Shown here one piece after another: positions 20,501 through 32,365 of a stretch of 64,000 nt of DNA. Position 1 is the first letter of the stretch; the number at the start of each line of letters is the position of its first letter. The DNA lies in assembly GCF_030253575.1 (NCBI RefSeq), contig NC_080567.1:28842501-28906500 (forward strand), written 5' to 3'. The notes beneath the pieces are model-generated. The model was not told where the DNA came from. It made no database searches and was given only the letters and a program-made list of their open reading frames with translations. The position numbers were made by a program, and so were the translations under genes. The stretch comes from Rhododendron vialii (Eukaryota; Streptophyta; Magnoliopsida; Ericales; Ericaceae).

Positions 20501-23500
20501 TATATGCAGCCGCTATACTAGACTAGATGTTGATTCTAATGAGAAATATTGGGCTTAGTTTTTAGATCTTACAATTCTCAACCTGCATTATTCAATTTTG
20601 GCATCTTGATATGATTTTGATTAAACAGGCTTTTTGAAAACAACCAGCTTAATGGCAGCATCCCATCACAGCTAGCACTAGTCCAGACGCTTGAGGTGGT
20701 GTGAGTATCTGGATCACATGAATGTAATCACAATAAGTACATTGTAGCAATGAATTTCGATTGGTGTTTGGATTGATATTTTGTGTTGGCAACAGGCGTC
20801 TCGATGGGAACTTGTTAACTGGATTTGTCCCATCACAGTTCAGCAATCTCATAAATGTCAATGTGCTGTAAGCAACTAAAAAGTGTTTGCCAATTTAGGC
20901 TTGTTTCCAGGAAGTCAGCTTCTGCTGCATTAGGTTTTCACTTTACTATGAGAGGCTTCTAATTTTACCCTTTTAGGTACTTGTCAAACAATCAACTGAG
21001 TGGCCCCTTTCCCAATCTTTCAACTATGAATTATCTCGACTACGTGTAAGTAACTATCACCTTGCAAAATCAGGGACATGAATCGGTCTTGTTAATTATT
21101 TGCTTCTCCTATGAAGACAATTGCATTTTTTTCCTTATGGTCTTTGATGGAAATGTTACTTGCAGAGATTTGAGCAATAATACATTTGACGCATCAGTTA
21201 TTCCTTCATGGTTGTCAAACTTACAGTCTTTGACAACAATGTAAGTTTCTCTCTCGATCTGTCTCCATACACACACCTGCACTCCACGCAAACATACTAA
21301 ATATTTCTACGCAAGTTACATGAGTCATTTAAGGTATGGTACCAGGGTCCTTTTTCCCCATCAGGTTTTATCATGGGCCTTGTGTAGATTGACTTTGCCT
21401 ATTAACCATAACATTATCTTGCTGGTTTTTCTTGGGTGTTTGTTGCGGATAACTGAGCCATCACTGTATTGTCTGTGGGTAAATGAATTGTCTCAATAGG
21501 GATCTCTTAAAATCTATCATTCATTAATCGAATTATATCATCGAGCTCATCAAAGCACAGGAATCTACTTATAACTGGCCTACTCTGTGCAGCATAATTC
21601 ATCACAAGCCTTAGTATTGTGTATAGCTTATCTTTCACATGCGCTGACTAGAGACCCCAAAGAACCTTTCCGTTTCTGTCTTACTAAGTTACTATAATGC
21701 GGATGAATGAATTTTCTAGGATATTGTGAGAGGAGATTGAGATAGGAAACAAACTTGTTTTCTTCGATGCTATCAGTTAACTGAGCACTTTAAAGCAAAA
21801 TTGATGTTTGCATCATCACTTTCATGAGCTCTTAGTAAGATTTCTGATGATGCTAAGTTGCTAACTATCCTGTGAGGACCTAGTTCCCATCCAGAAGAGG
21901 GATGATGTTAATTTATGTCTACTAACCTTCCCCTAATCTTTGCCAACTTCACGCATAGAGCAAGCCATGTCAAGGGAAAAAAAAAAACCTATCTGGCACA
22001 GATTTCTGTGTCTATGTGTGGTGGGGGTGGAGGGTGAGGATCATCTGTGTGCTCGTAACTAATAGGAGAAAGTTCCCAAAACAAAAAACTTTTTGGATCA
22101 AAAAGTTCCAAATTATACGCTAAACATGTTTTTCCCCTTATGTCTTGCTGGCAGTGTGATGGAGAACACTACACTTTATGGTTCAGTTCCGGGTGCACTC
22201 TTCAGCCTTCCTCAGTTACAGACTGTGTGAGTACCAGTTTAATGTCATATCATATTGCAATTATTATGCTAGCCTGAAGTCCAAACTTATAAGAATCTGA
22301 CATCCTTAGACTTTAACCCAACATGGTCTGGTTACATAACTTTTCTATTGTGAATTTTATAACGAACAACAATTTTCTTTGGCATGTGTGACAGTACAAT
22401 GAGTAACAACAAGCTTAATGGCACTTTGGATGTTGGCTCCAGCTATAGTAACCAACTGAAACTTGTAGATCTTCAGAACAATTTGATATCTGGTTTTACA
22501 CAGAGAGCCGGTTCTACTATCGAGTTCATGTAAGCAGTAAACTTACTTGATTTTTTGGGCATTTTATCTGTTATATTTTTTTGAAGATCTGATATATCTA
22601 TTGATATGGAATAATGGAAATAATAGTGGCTGGACATTTAGTATCTGCTTTTCTTTGCTTCAGCTGTTTGATTGTTGTTTCAAAATCAAATCACTTGGTT
22701 GACGGATATGAGACCTTCTTGTTGAGGAATATTTTTGAAAGAAATAACTCCTTTACATGGAAACACCGAATAGATGCCTCTGAATTCTCGAAAACCATTT
22801 TCGCTAAATAACTATACAACGTAAAAACAATGAGCATTTGTTGTTCAAAAGCAGCTTTCTAGAAAGTTTTCTGAAAAACTGCGTTTGAAACAAAAACCAC
22901 CAAACAGGGACATGTTTAGATTCGTGGAAGTTATACATCACCTGGATGGAAATCTATGAACTTTTCTTTGCTTTATCAATTATCATTTTACAACCTCATC
23001 AGTGTACCTCGATTTTTTCCCGCAGACTTGTAGGCAATCCAGTTTGCACGGGAACAGGAGGGTCAAACACATACTGTGTCATTCTACAGCCCAGCTCCTC
23101 ATATTCCACCCCACCTAACAACTGTATCCCTTCTACATGCAATTCATCTCAAGTTTCTAGCCCCAACTGTAGATGTGAATATCCATACACAGGCACCCTA
23201 TACTTCAGGGCTCCTTCCTTCTCAGACCTCGGAAACTCAACTATCTATACAACTCTTCAAAGTTCTCTGATGAGTTATTTCCAGTCCAATCAACTTCCTG
23301 TGGATTCAGTTTCTCTGAGTAATCCAACCACAAATACAGACAAGTACTTGGTGATAAGCCTAGAAGTTTTTCCATCTGGCCAAGATAGTTTCAATCGAAC
23401 AGGAATTTCTGGAATTGCATCTGTCTTCAGTAACCAAACTTTCGATCCTCCCAGCGGCTATGGTTATGGACCCTTTTATTTCATCGGCAACCCTTATAGC

Positions 23501-26353
23501 AATTTTGCAGGTATGATGTAGTTAGTTTCCTAAGTGCAAAATAAATGTATGCGAACTATTTTTTCTCATTTAATCTCTCTCTTATCCAGAAGGATCTGCT
23601 GGAACTAAAAAGTCATTAAATATTGGGATCATTATTGGAGCGGCAGTTGGTGGTTCTGTCCTTCTGCTATTGGCTCTACTTGCAGGATTTTATGCTTTCC
23701 ATCAAAAGAGAAGAGCTGAAAAGGCTGATAAAGTGAACAATCCTTTTGGTAAAATCATGAGTTCATCTCAACCATGTATTTACGCAACAATCGTATGGTA
23801 TTCTTGGGTTTAATTTACTGCTTTAATGTCACCCCATTGCAGCTTCTTGGGACCCGAATACAACCAGTGGTGGTGTTCCCATGTTAAAAGGAGCACGGTG
23901 TTTCTCATATGATGAGCTTAAGAGATACACAAACAATTTTGCCGAAGCCAACTGTATTGGAGCCGGCGGATACGGGAAGGTTAACTTCTACATTTTTTTT
24001 ACTGGAGCAAATTTTATTCACTAAGCTCTTGTTGTCTTTGTAAGGACGTAGATACTTTTGCAAGTTATCATTATTACAGACCAAGCTATTGACTATTCAC
24101 GATACGTCGATACCCCCCCTCCATTCACATTGGAAGTTTGCCTTCACCCCTATAAATTAAGCAGGGAAGATAAATTTTCATGAGTGCAATGGTGTCATAT
24201 CTACTTTGTATCCCATAGGACTGAGACAATTCTCTGGCTTCTTGTAAGAGTATCATCACATGCACTTTCTTTTAGAAATTACAAAAAAAAAAAAATCTGC
24301 ACCTTTTTTCTTTATGTAATGAAGAGGAGAGTTATTTATGAACTATCCAGGTGTATCACTGATAAATCTTACAAATGCTTAACGTTACGTCTACTTGCGA
24401 ATTCGTTCTGATTCTTCTGAATATGTGAAAAACTTTTTTTTTTTTTCCTGCATAAGTTCCATTATTTTTTGTCTAAATTCCTTATTCCATGAGTTTTTCC
24501 CTTTACACATTTCTCCACGTGTTAAATACTTGAATAAGTATTTCTTCGGTGCTGCATATTTTTCTCTTTCTCAATGTTTCATTTTATGTATAGGTGTATA
24601 GAGGAACTCTCCCTGATGGCCAGCATGTTGCCATTAAAAGGGCTCAACAAGGATCTATGCAGGGTGGTCTGGAATTCAAAACAGAGATTGAGCTTCTATC
24701 CAGGGTACATCATAAGAACGTTGTTGGCCTTATGGGTTTCTGTTTCGACGAAGCCGAACAAATGTTGGTGTACGAGTATATTGCAAATGGTACACTCAAT
24801 GAGAGTCTTTCAGGTACTCATCACACTTTCTTAAGCTTCTTCACCAACATGGACAGTGACAGACACAAGGGTTGGTGGCCTGGGGCCACGGCTCCTCCAG
24901 GCTTCTACAATTTTGTCATTTGCCCCTAGACTTTTTGATATCTACAAAGAAACAGAGATTTCTGGCCCCTCCTACTTGATTATTTCACTTTAGCCCCTCC
25001 AAAATATGAATACTTTTTAACTTCGCCCCTGCCAAATCTAATAATTTTACCTTAGGGGACCTTTTTTTGTTTACTTCCTGGTCTGCCACTTTGCATGGAT
25101 ACTGATGCTAGTCACATTTCAGTTGGCACTTTGTAAGCGATGCTTATAATTCCATTCTTCATTAATCAATCATCAAGTATCCATGTTTTCCATCACTATT
25201 TACAAGAGTGAACACCTTGCTTGAGTTGATTGTAAATATGAAGAAGTAATATACTAAATAAGAAAAAGAGAGTAGAATGTGTTGTTCACAAATATTTGAA
25301 ATGAAAGACCGGAAAAAATATGTTTCTGTAGGCTCATCTTTTCTTAAGCCTCCAAACTTGTGTTTCTCAAAAAACAGAAGGGAAAGTATAATGGAAAAGG
25401 GGACCTCCTAAAGTTCAGAAGCTGCACTATCAGACTGTCCTTTGAGAACATGTGCATCCAATCAAACAACAACTAAATACATGTTAATTGTGCAGGGAAG
25501 ACAGGAATTCGGTTGGATTGGATGAGGCGGCTTCGAATAGCCCTTGGAGCAGCAAGAGGCTTGCAATATCTCCATGAGCTTGCCAACCCTCCAATCATAC
25601 ATAGGGACATCAAATCAAACAATATCTTACTGGATGAAAGCTTGAATGCAAAAGTCTCTGATTTTGGTCTCTCCAAATCAGTACCCATATCAGAAAAGAC
25701 CCATATCAGTACTCAAGTCAAGGGGACAATGGTCAGTAAATTTTCCCTTCATTGTTGAAAAAGAAACACATTATTTATGTTTGCAAAAAGCGTGCACCAG
25801 CCAGTTTATAGAGCCATGAAGGCTAACAGTGTGAGATGATATTTGGCTTAGGTTTTGCAAACTAAAACTGGTATTCCTTTATCCATGGTAGGGCTACATG
25901 GATCCAGAGTATTACATGACCCAGCAGTTGACTGAGAAGAGCGACGTATATAGCTTTGGAGTGGTACTGCTAGAGATTGTAACCGCTAGACAGCCAATCG
26001 AGAAAGGCAAACATATTGTAAGAGAGGTGAGGCAGAGAATGGAAAGGGATAAAGTCCTATACAGTCTTGACGAGATTCTTGATCCTGTCATTTTGGCCCC
26101 CACGCCAAAGGGCTTAGAGAAGTTTGTTGATCTTGCAATGAGTTGTGTTGAAGAAGAGGGAGCTCGGAGGCCTGCAATGGGTGCGGTGGTGAAAGAGATT
26201 GAAAACGTTATGCAAATTGTTGGTCTGAACCCTAATGCTGATTCGGCATCGTCTTCTGCAACTTATGAAGGGGATAGTAAGGGTTACAACCATCCTTACA
26301 CCGATGATAGCCTCTTTGTCTATAGTGGGGCCTTTCCACTTGCATCAAATTAG
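17590..26353 (+). CDS. LRR receptor-like kinase, HPCA1 / LRR-VIII-1 type
   Basis: Exons: 17590-17671, 18565-18679, 18799-18870, 19043-19117, 19208-19279, 19823-19984, 20075-20149, 20629-20700, 20796-20867, 20977-21045, 21166-21240, 22155-22226, 22395-22529, 23026-23510, 23590-23748, 23843-23979, 24594-24813, 25496-25731, 25892-26353. All junctions are GT-AG and in phase, giving 948 aa, the usual size for this family. A signal peptide (residues 1 to about 22) precedes the cap motif [11 protein letters not shown] and then LRRs encoded by 69-75-nt exons to about residue 380. Cysteine pairs C416/C421 and C431/C433 follow, then a membrane segment at about 554-577. The kinase has GAGGYGK (637-643), K658, HRDIKSNN (D754), DFG (772) and a GYMDPEYY activation segment, so all catalytic residues are present. 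The tail GLNPNADSA is typical. HPCA1 (At5g49760) senses extracellular H2O2 through two ectodomain cysteine pairs; equal function here is an inference. It is the only intact member beside several decayed flank copies. Confidence 0.93.
24190..24430. repeat. Intron 16 repeat matching 6465-6690
   Basis: Shares GACTGAGACAATT, CTTCTTGTAAGAGTAT, ACTATCCAG, GATAAATC and TTCTGAAT words in the same order with 6465-6690. It lies wholly inside intron 16 (23980-24593) of the receptor kinase. Confidence 0.6.
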
Positions 26354-27105
26354 AACCTGTGAGGTTTTGGTTTCTGATTCAATATTAAGTGTATAGCATT
26401 TGACCTGCTTTCAACCTTGTGATGTTTCTAACGCTATGGTGGAGTACATAACCGTGAACTGGCGAGAATACTTGGCTCTTTTTCACTTTTATTGAGAGTT
26501 TGAACTTCTGTAACGGAGACACAGATTATAGATTGTAGACTATTTGTGATTTTGTGTAAAATAAGCAACTGCTATCTGCTATATTGAAATTTTCCTGGTG
26601 ACTAAGCAGTAAATAACAGTATTATGGTTTTCTGATTTCGATGGAAATGCATGCTATGCTACTAGACTCAACAGATGCTCAGAGTCTTCCCGTCTCGAAG
26701 GTTGCCGGTTTCTTTAGTATGTTTGTTAGTTACCACGATGAAATTTGATTTTCGGTCGCTCATGGATTTTGTTTCTGACATCGCTGAATACCGTTGTGTT
26801 CGGTTTTGGTTTTGTTTTTCAGTACTTTTATTTGGCATTTAAGTACGACAAAGGAAAAGGATAGCAAAAACAAGCAAGGTAAAGCAGCTCAGTTTGCTCT
26901 ATTCATATTTCCTATCTATTCAATCATCATCACAATGCCTGCATGTGTGCATTCTTGTTGTCAAGGAAAAGTATAGTAAAAAAACAAGCAAGGTAAATAA
27001 TCTGAGTGTCCATTCATAGTTATGACCTATTCAATCATCATTATGCATGCTAGTTGTCCATTGCATCAAGAACCGTAACGCGAATTTCGTTATCATTTTC
27101 AGTTA
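26354..27105. repeat. Receptor-kinase 3' flank, homologous to 3230-3790 and copy A landmarks
   Basis: The matching core is 26430-27010, including ATGCATGCTATGCTACTAGA, the patch DSTDAQSLPVSK, and GATAGCAAAAACAAGCAAGG. Shortly after it, CATGCTAGTTGTCCATTGCA corresponds to the landmark near 4000 and 10320. This ties the segmental copies to the receptor-kinase locus. The part up to about 26430 presumably holds the gene's 3' UTR. Confidence 0.6.
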
Positions 27106-28455
27106 CTAACTCATTGGTTTCTCTAACAGGGCCGAGAAGTACCACTCGTTCTTATCCGCCCCTCGGTCAAGCTTCAAACCAGCATTCCACCTGAGTCTCT
27201 TGAACCCGGCTCTATTCAGCATCGGGACGTATGTCGTATTCAGCTGGTGACCCAAGCAGAAGAAATGGTCGAGCCATAGCAGCCCTCCAGGTCTCAGAAC
27301 CCTGTATATATCGTACAGGGTGAACTCAAGCACCATGTCCGGGATCCAGTTACTCAGCACATGCATCGAGTGCACTATATCCAGGGTGTTCTCAAAAAAC
27401 GGAAGCCGCTGAGATATGCTCAGGTGCATGGACAGCAGCCCTCGCGAGGAGATGAAGCTGTTGAACGGCCCGTCCAGATTCATGGAAGTGGTTATGATGG
27501 TCACATTTCTTTCCTTCATCCTCGCCGCGAACGTGCCGGTCCCGCCGCCTATGTCAAGCCCGATGCGGATCGTGCCACGGGGTTTCGTGCTCAGAACTTG
27601 GTCGACCCCATAGTCGAGGCCTTTGTCAAAGAGCCACCGGGCCTTCTCCCTCCCCTGTAAGTCGAAACAGTCCTTGCAATCATAGTACCCTGGTTTGTTT
27701 TTCCTGTCAACGAGGCACTTGTAATTTTTGCAAGTGTAGGGGTCCCACACGATGCTCGTGTCGGGCGGGGTCGCCCAGAGGCTGCCAGGCAATGGCTTCG
27801 GATTGACGAATTTGGCTGGCGCCTTCGGGTGGCACCGCCGCCTGGGGAGCGGCTCGCACCCCTTGAGCATGAGCTGTTGTGCAAACACGTCGTCCACCGG
27901 GCACTCTGCCCCGATCGTATACGCCATGTACTGAGCTAACTCGTCTTTGTACTTCAAACAAGCTCCTCCGACGGGAGGGAAGAGCTCGTCGGACCCCATC
28001 CGGGGCGAGTACCCGAGCGGGAGCTTGTGGGGGCCAATGGCGAGCTTTATCTCGCGAGAAAGACCATTAATGTGGTCAAGAATGGAGGAGTTACTGGTGA
28101 TCTGGTTGGCGGAAACAGAATTCTGGAGGCGGGGGAGATCCGTCGCAAGCGCTTTTACTATTAGATTGGTGAACTTGAGCTGTTGGGTCAGCTCTTCGAT
28201 CTCGGAGCGACTGCGGGTGAGTTCGCGCTGGGTGGCATTGAGCTCGTGGAGGAGCGCGGTGGGGGGCTCCCAGAGAGGGAGAGAGAGGTGCTGAGTGTAT
28301 TTGGAGATAGGGTGGAGGTTGAAGGAGGAAGGGCCGGCGAAGATGTACATGGTGAGGAGGTTGGTTAGTATCACTAGGACTAGCATTTTGAACTTGTACC
28401 TGGTATTTGGATTGTAATGTGGCTGCTTTTTTGGTAAGTAGTCTTCAGCCCCCAT
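27106..28455 (-). CDS. Type II membrane SAM-dependent methyltransferase, At1g29790-like
   Basis: An intronless 449-residue protein. A short basic N-terminus precedes one membrane segment at about 24-40 (MLVLVILTNLLTMYIFA), which predicts a type II (Golgi-type) signal anchor. A coiled-coil-prone stretch at about 68-110 follows, then a cysteine-rich region (about 165-265, with CKNYKC and CKDC). The methyltransferase fold has motif I GLDIGGGTGTFAARM (about 299-313) for S-adenosylmethionine, a later HSMHVLSNWIPD segment, and VLRPGGLLWLDHFF. This matches the plant family represented by probable methyltransferase At1g29790, whose substrate is unknown; a role in Golgi glycan modification is only an inference. 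The start is the first methionine of the frame and lies just below a CT/GA-rich leader. The downstream receptor kinase is convergent: their stops are about 750 bp apart. Confidence 0.9.
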   Translation of the reverse strand: MGAEDYLPKKQPHYNPNTRYKFKMLVLVILTNLLTMYIFAGPSSFNLHPISKYTQHLSLPLWEPPTALLHELNATQRELTRSRSEIEELTQQLKFTNLIVKALATDLPRLQNSVSANQITSNSSILDHINGLSREIKLAIGPHKLPLGYSPRMGSDELFPPVGGACLKYKDELAQYMAYTIGAECPVDDVFAQQLMLKGCEPLPRRRCHPKAPAKFVNPKPLPGSLWATPPDTSIVWDPYTCKNYKCLVDRKNKPGYYDCKDCFDLQGREKARWLFDKGLDYGVDQVLSTKPRGTIRIGLDIGGGTGTFAARMKERNVTIITTSMNLDGPFNSFISSRGLLSMHLSISQRLPFFENTLDIVHSMHVLSNWIPDMVLEFTLYDIYRVLRPGGLLWLDHFFCLGHQLNTTYVPMLNRAGFKRLRWNAGLKLDRGADKNEWYFSALLEKPMS

Positions 28456-31112
28456 CTCTCACCCTCTCTCTCTCTCTAGAAAACTCTGATGGGGAGATGA
28501 GATTTAGGGAGAAAGAGAGAGATGGGGAGTGGTGTTTGAGACCAGAGAAAAGCCTTCTGGGAGTGTGTGTGTGTGTGTGTGTGGAGGACTAGAATAGAAG
28601 AAGTTAAGATGGGTTGAGACTTTTAAGGAGCTTGATAGCGCAAAAGAAGGCATGCTTTGCGATCTATAAGCAATGCATGTGTATCTAATAGGATGTACGG
28701 CCTGGCATAGTGCTGTAAGAATCTTTTTAACCTTTCTTTTTTCTCCCTACGTGAGATGGAGTGGTTAGTTGTTGGTCTTTGAACCCAGACCACTGAAATG
28801 TTTGGAGAGTTTTGTATGCTTGCATGACAATGCTCGTACGGGGAAGGTTCGCGAACGTGGTAGTTCACCACGGATCCGTTTGTTTGACGGAACTATTAAT
28901 TAAGGGAATCGGGTATATATGGTTTCTGTAAGCTACGTAATTTCATTGAACTAATAGTAAGGTGATTGGTATTCTGTGTTCAAATTATTCAGCCAAACGA
29001 ACATGCCGCGTAAATGTAGAAGACCGCTTTCACTTGCGAGTTGCGACCGAGTCATTGTTCCTTCCCTTGAGATCTGCCGCACTGGATGCTTTAGACGGGG
29101 CCTTCCCTAGTGAACAACTCCAGATGCAACTTTGGACCGTATAATTATAATAGTACTTATGTTTTTCAAACCCCAGTTAACCCCTTGGATTTCGAAATTT
29201 CTGGGAACCCATCCTTTGTAATATATATACTTTTGTATGACTTTTTGCACCTTTTCTTTCAACCTCTTTCTGGAAAACAAAGTTTCCGTGTGATGAAAGC
29301 ATAAATTAATGCATTGCAGCTGAAACTTATCGAGCGTGGAGCTCTATGAGGTTTTCAAGAGAAACTCGTCAACTTTCCAGAAGTTTGAGGGGTTGTAATC
29401 TAGTGCTCGTTTTGACAGGACAAAATCTTCGGGGTGCCGCCGCGGTTTCGAACAAAATGAAAACGCAAAGAGATGCAACTTTTTATGTTTGCTGCAAGTA
29501 ACTTGGGCTACAGGTTGTCGATGTGAATCGTAAAGATTTGCACTTCTGTAGAACAAAACGGCCGGAGAAGAAAGAACGCCGGAACGCAGGCTCCCAGGAC
29601 GGAAGCCCAACAAATGTTGGATGCAAAACCCCGCACCTCAGATTCCTCTGAAAAATTTGGTCCAGGAGCAAATTATTTTGGTTTACCAAGTGGACGCTTG
29701 GATGAGTGATTACTTAGTGGAATCTTGAGACATCTCTACCCCCTTAAGTTTTGGGGTTAGATCTAAAGTTTTCACACCATTATGCGCTACAGGATGATTG
29801 AATTCGCCAACGAAAAGAAAAATCGCAAGCTCATCATATTGTAGTAGCCTATTACCTAAAAGTGTTACATGACAGTGCAGCCCTTATTTAAAATCATTCC
29901 TCTCACACGAAAGTACTTCAACTGGGTGTCGTCGAAGAGGGGTTGTTTTATTTTGTTACCGGTCGATTGGAGGTGTTTTGAGGCAAATGGTACGCTACAG
30001 TTTATAGCGGTAAGACTTGAATCTTGACATTACTCTTTTGTAGGTAATAAATAGCCTTATCACCCGGTCAACTCTTAAGTGGAAAGGTGGTTTTTAAAGA
30101 TGGCCCAAACTCCTTCTGTAAGCCATGGTAAGAGCCCAAGTAGTATCAAAGCCCATAGAGCTGGCAGAGAAGGGGGCAGGAAAGAGACAATATGGAAATG
30201 GGACAGGGAGCCCATGTGGTTCAAAGAAAGGACTACGTCAAATTTCAAAATCCAACTGGAGCATCTACATTTATGGATGTCATTTTTCTATTTCCGTTGC
30301 TATTTGTTTGATAATAAAATAACGTCATTTTGCCAAAAAAAAAAAAATGACAAGAGTCTTAGCACCCATATTTTTCCATTTTTTTGGGGAAAATTTGATT
30401 TTGCCTATATTTTCAACAAACTTTCATTTTTTTTTTTTTTTGCAATGATCTAACATAAATGATCCGAGCTGTTGATTTTTTCGAAATATATTTTTAAAGA
30501 TTCCCATAAGAAATCAGCTCGATTGGATATTGGGGGTGAGGGAGTTCAAGTACTATTATGGTTTTTGTGTCCAACGACTCCCACTTCTCCTCCTCTCAAA
30601 TGGCATTTTGTCAAAAAAATTGCTATATATAGCATTTTTGCCAATATTGAGAGGAAGTTGAGTTTGTGGGTGTGACACCCATTTTGCTATCACAATTCTA
30701 GTGCCATTTTTTGGGTAATGGCAAGAGATCTTGCCACCATACCCAAGCGGTGTGGATGCTCTTATCAGTGAGTTCATGTGTTTATTATGAATGGACTCTC
30801 CAACTGTCATAAAATAATGCAAGTCAGGTGGGAGTATTAATGCAAAGAGGACTTGAGAATTGTTTCAAGAAACCAAGTGTTAAAAGTCATTGTCCTGGTA
30901 GTTATGGATCTCTTTTCCTCTCACATGGGTTGTTCCTGTAAAGCACCCTTTAATAGACAACATTTAATGGTGCATAAAGTCCATCCAATATTGATCTTTT
31001 TGGTTGAATCTTAGGAGTATTTCATAGAATGAATTCCATTAATGGATTGCAAATGCAAGTACAACCCTTGTGATTAGAGCATTGCATTCATCAGTTAACA
31101 AACACATATTCC
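28456..31112. other. Long spacer; (GT)n leader repeat and possible MITE
   Basis: Nearest the methyltransferase start is a CT/GA-rich leader on plus positions 28460-28525, and a GT run at about 28563-28582. No intact gene is seen in the rest. A minus-strand stretch at 29344-29689 has overlapping open frames but no recognised motif. GAGCATCTACA (30259-30269) and TGTGGATGCTC (30751-30761) form an 11-bp inverted pair with one mismatch, similar to common GAGCATCCACA-type MITE ends, but a target duplication is not evident. Confidence 0.35.
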
Positions 31113-31618
31113 ATATTTATTAGCTACATTTTATTTTATTTTTGCCAAAACCGATAACAAATGTAATTCATTAACCACAAAACAAAGGAGAAACTCCATC
31201 CCTCAACAAGGGAGCAAGAGACCTAACAGGAGGGGATTCAGTCCAATGACTATACCCAACTCCCACACACACCACCGCTCCAAACAAACAGAGCAAAGCC
31301 GAGAACATCCAGGCAACACCCACACAAGGGTGAGAAAAGCCCCACAGATGGGAAGATATTCCACAGAAGGGATTAACAGAGAAAACCTCTCATACGCAAA
31401 AGCTTCGCGCCCACAGCCGCAAATCTGAACCGTACCATCAGAGAGACGAGTTACCGACGAACGGCAAATAAGAGGGAGGAGGTCCGGCAATAGAGGAACC
31501 AGGGATGCTTGATAAGTGCGTAAATGTGCCTATTTACACCCCTTAATTTACCCTTGTTATGTCCATTTATTATTTTATTTAGAGTTTGAAATTCGTTTTC
31601 CTTGTTTCAGTTTCCACG

Positions 31619-32365
31619 CACTACAACAAAAATGGTCTATCGCGACGAAAACTGGCGACGAAATCCAAAATTCGTCGCCAAATGGTACTTTTTGGCGAGG
31701 AAATCAGATTTCGTCATTAAATGGGACTTTTTTCGCCAGAAAATTGAATTTCGTCGCCAAACGATACCTATTGGCAACGAAAAAAAAAATTTCCTCGTCA
31801 AATGGGGCATTTTTGCGAGGAAATTAATTTTTCGTCGGCAATTAGTACAATTTGACAAGGAAATTAATTTTTCGTCGCTGATTGGTACAATTTGACGACG
31901 AAATTAATTTTTCATCGCCAATTCTTAAAAAAATTTAAAAAATTTAGAAAAAAAATAAATTTATTTAAAAGAATAATTCTATTTTCTGTGTATATTACAT
32001 ATATTTCACACATTGGTTAATTTGAAAATTCTCAAAAAATGTCTATATATATTTGATTTTGCATAACTATCAACAATGTGTTGGTTGGCCGAGTGGTTGG
32101 AATCATTGTTCAAGGACCCGTGGGTCTCGAGTACGAGTCCGTGCAACAGCAAAGTGGAAATTTTTTTTGAGTTTGGGTGTTTTTGGCTTTCGTCAGCGAA
32201 ATGTACATTTGACGACGAAAAAATTCGTCGTCGAAGGGGTTTGCGTGAAACAAAAGACGATGAAATGGGGTGACGAAATTTTTCGTCGCCCAAAGCTTTA
32301 GCGATGAATTTGGCTTCTTTGGCGACGAATTTTTTTCGTCGTCATAGTCCTTTGTTGTTGTAGTG
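31619..32365. mobile_element. Non-autonomous CACTA (En/Spm) element
   Basis: The left end CACTACAACAAAAATGGTCT and the complement of the right end CACTACAACAACAAAGGACT are CACTA terminal repeats. ACG at 31616-31618 and 32366-32368 is the expected 3-bp target duplication. Both subterminal regions are packed with direct and inverted TTCGTCGCC/GGCGACGAA motifs, the usual form of transposase-binding repeats. At 747 bp it encodes no transposase. It is inserted in the solo LTR, so it is the youngest layer of the nest. Confidence 0.92.
32080..32147 (+). other. tRNA-like sequence inside the CACTA element
   Basis: TGGCCGAGTGG (32086-32096) fits the internal A box of a tRNA gene, and GAGTACGAGTCC (32129-32140) resembles the B box. 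GTTG at the start can pair with CAAC at the end, and the span is 68 nt. The middle arm is degenerate and no clear anticodon stem could be confirmed, so this is a tRNA relic or SINE head rather than a functional tRNA gene. A Leu/Ser-like origin is suggested by the GGCCGAGTGG core. Confidence 0.45.

Noticed and set aside
22946-23025. Upstream extension of receptor-kinase exon 14 starting at an ATG
   Set aside because: A clear acceptor at 23024-23025 keeps the phase from exon 13; the extension is intron sequence.
27361-28294. Several frames on both strands within the methyltransferase gene
   Set aside because: They overlap an intact 449-codon gene with clear motifs and have none of their own.
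31516-31895. Overlapping frames in the left part of the CACTA element
   Set aside because: Made of subterminal TTCGTCGCC repeats; no transposase motif.
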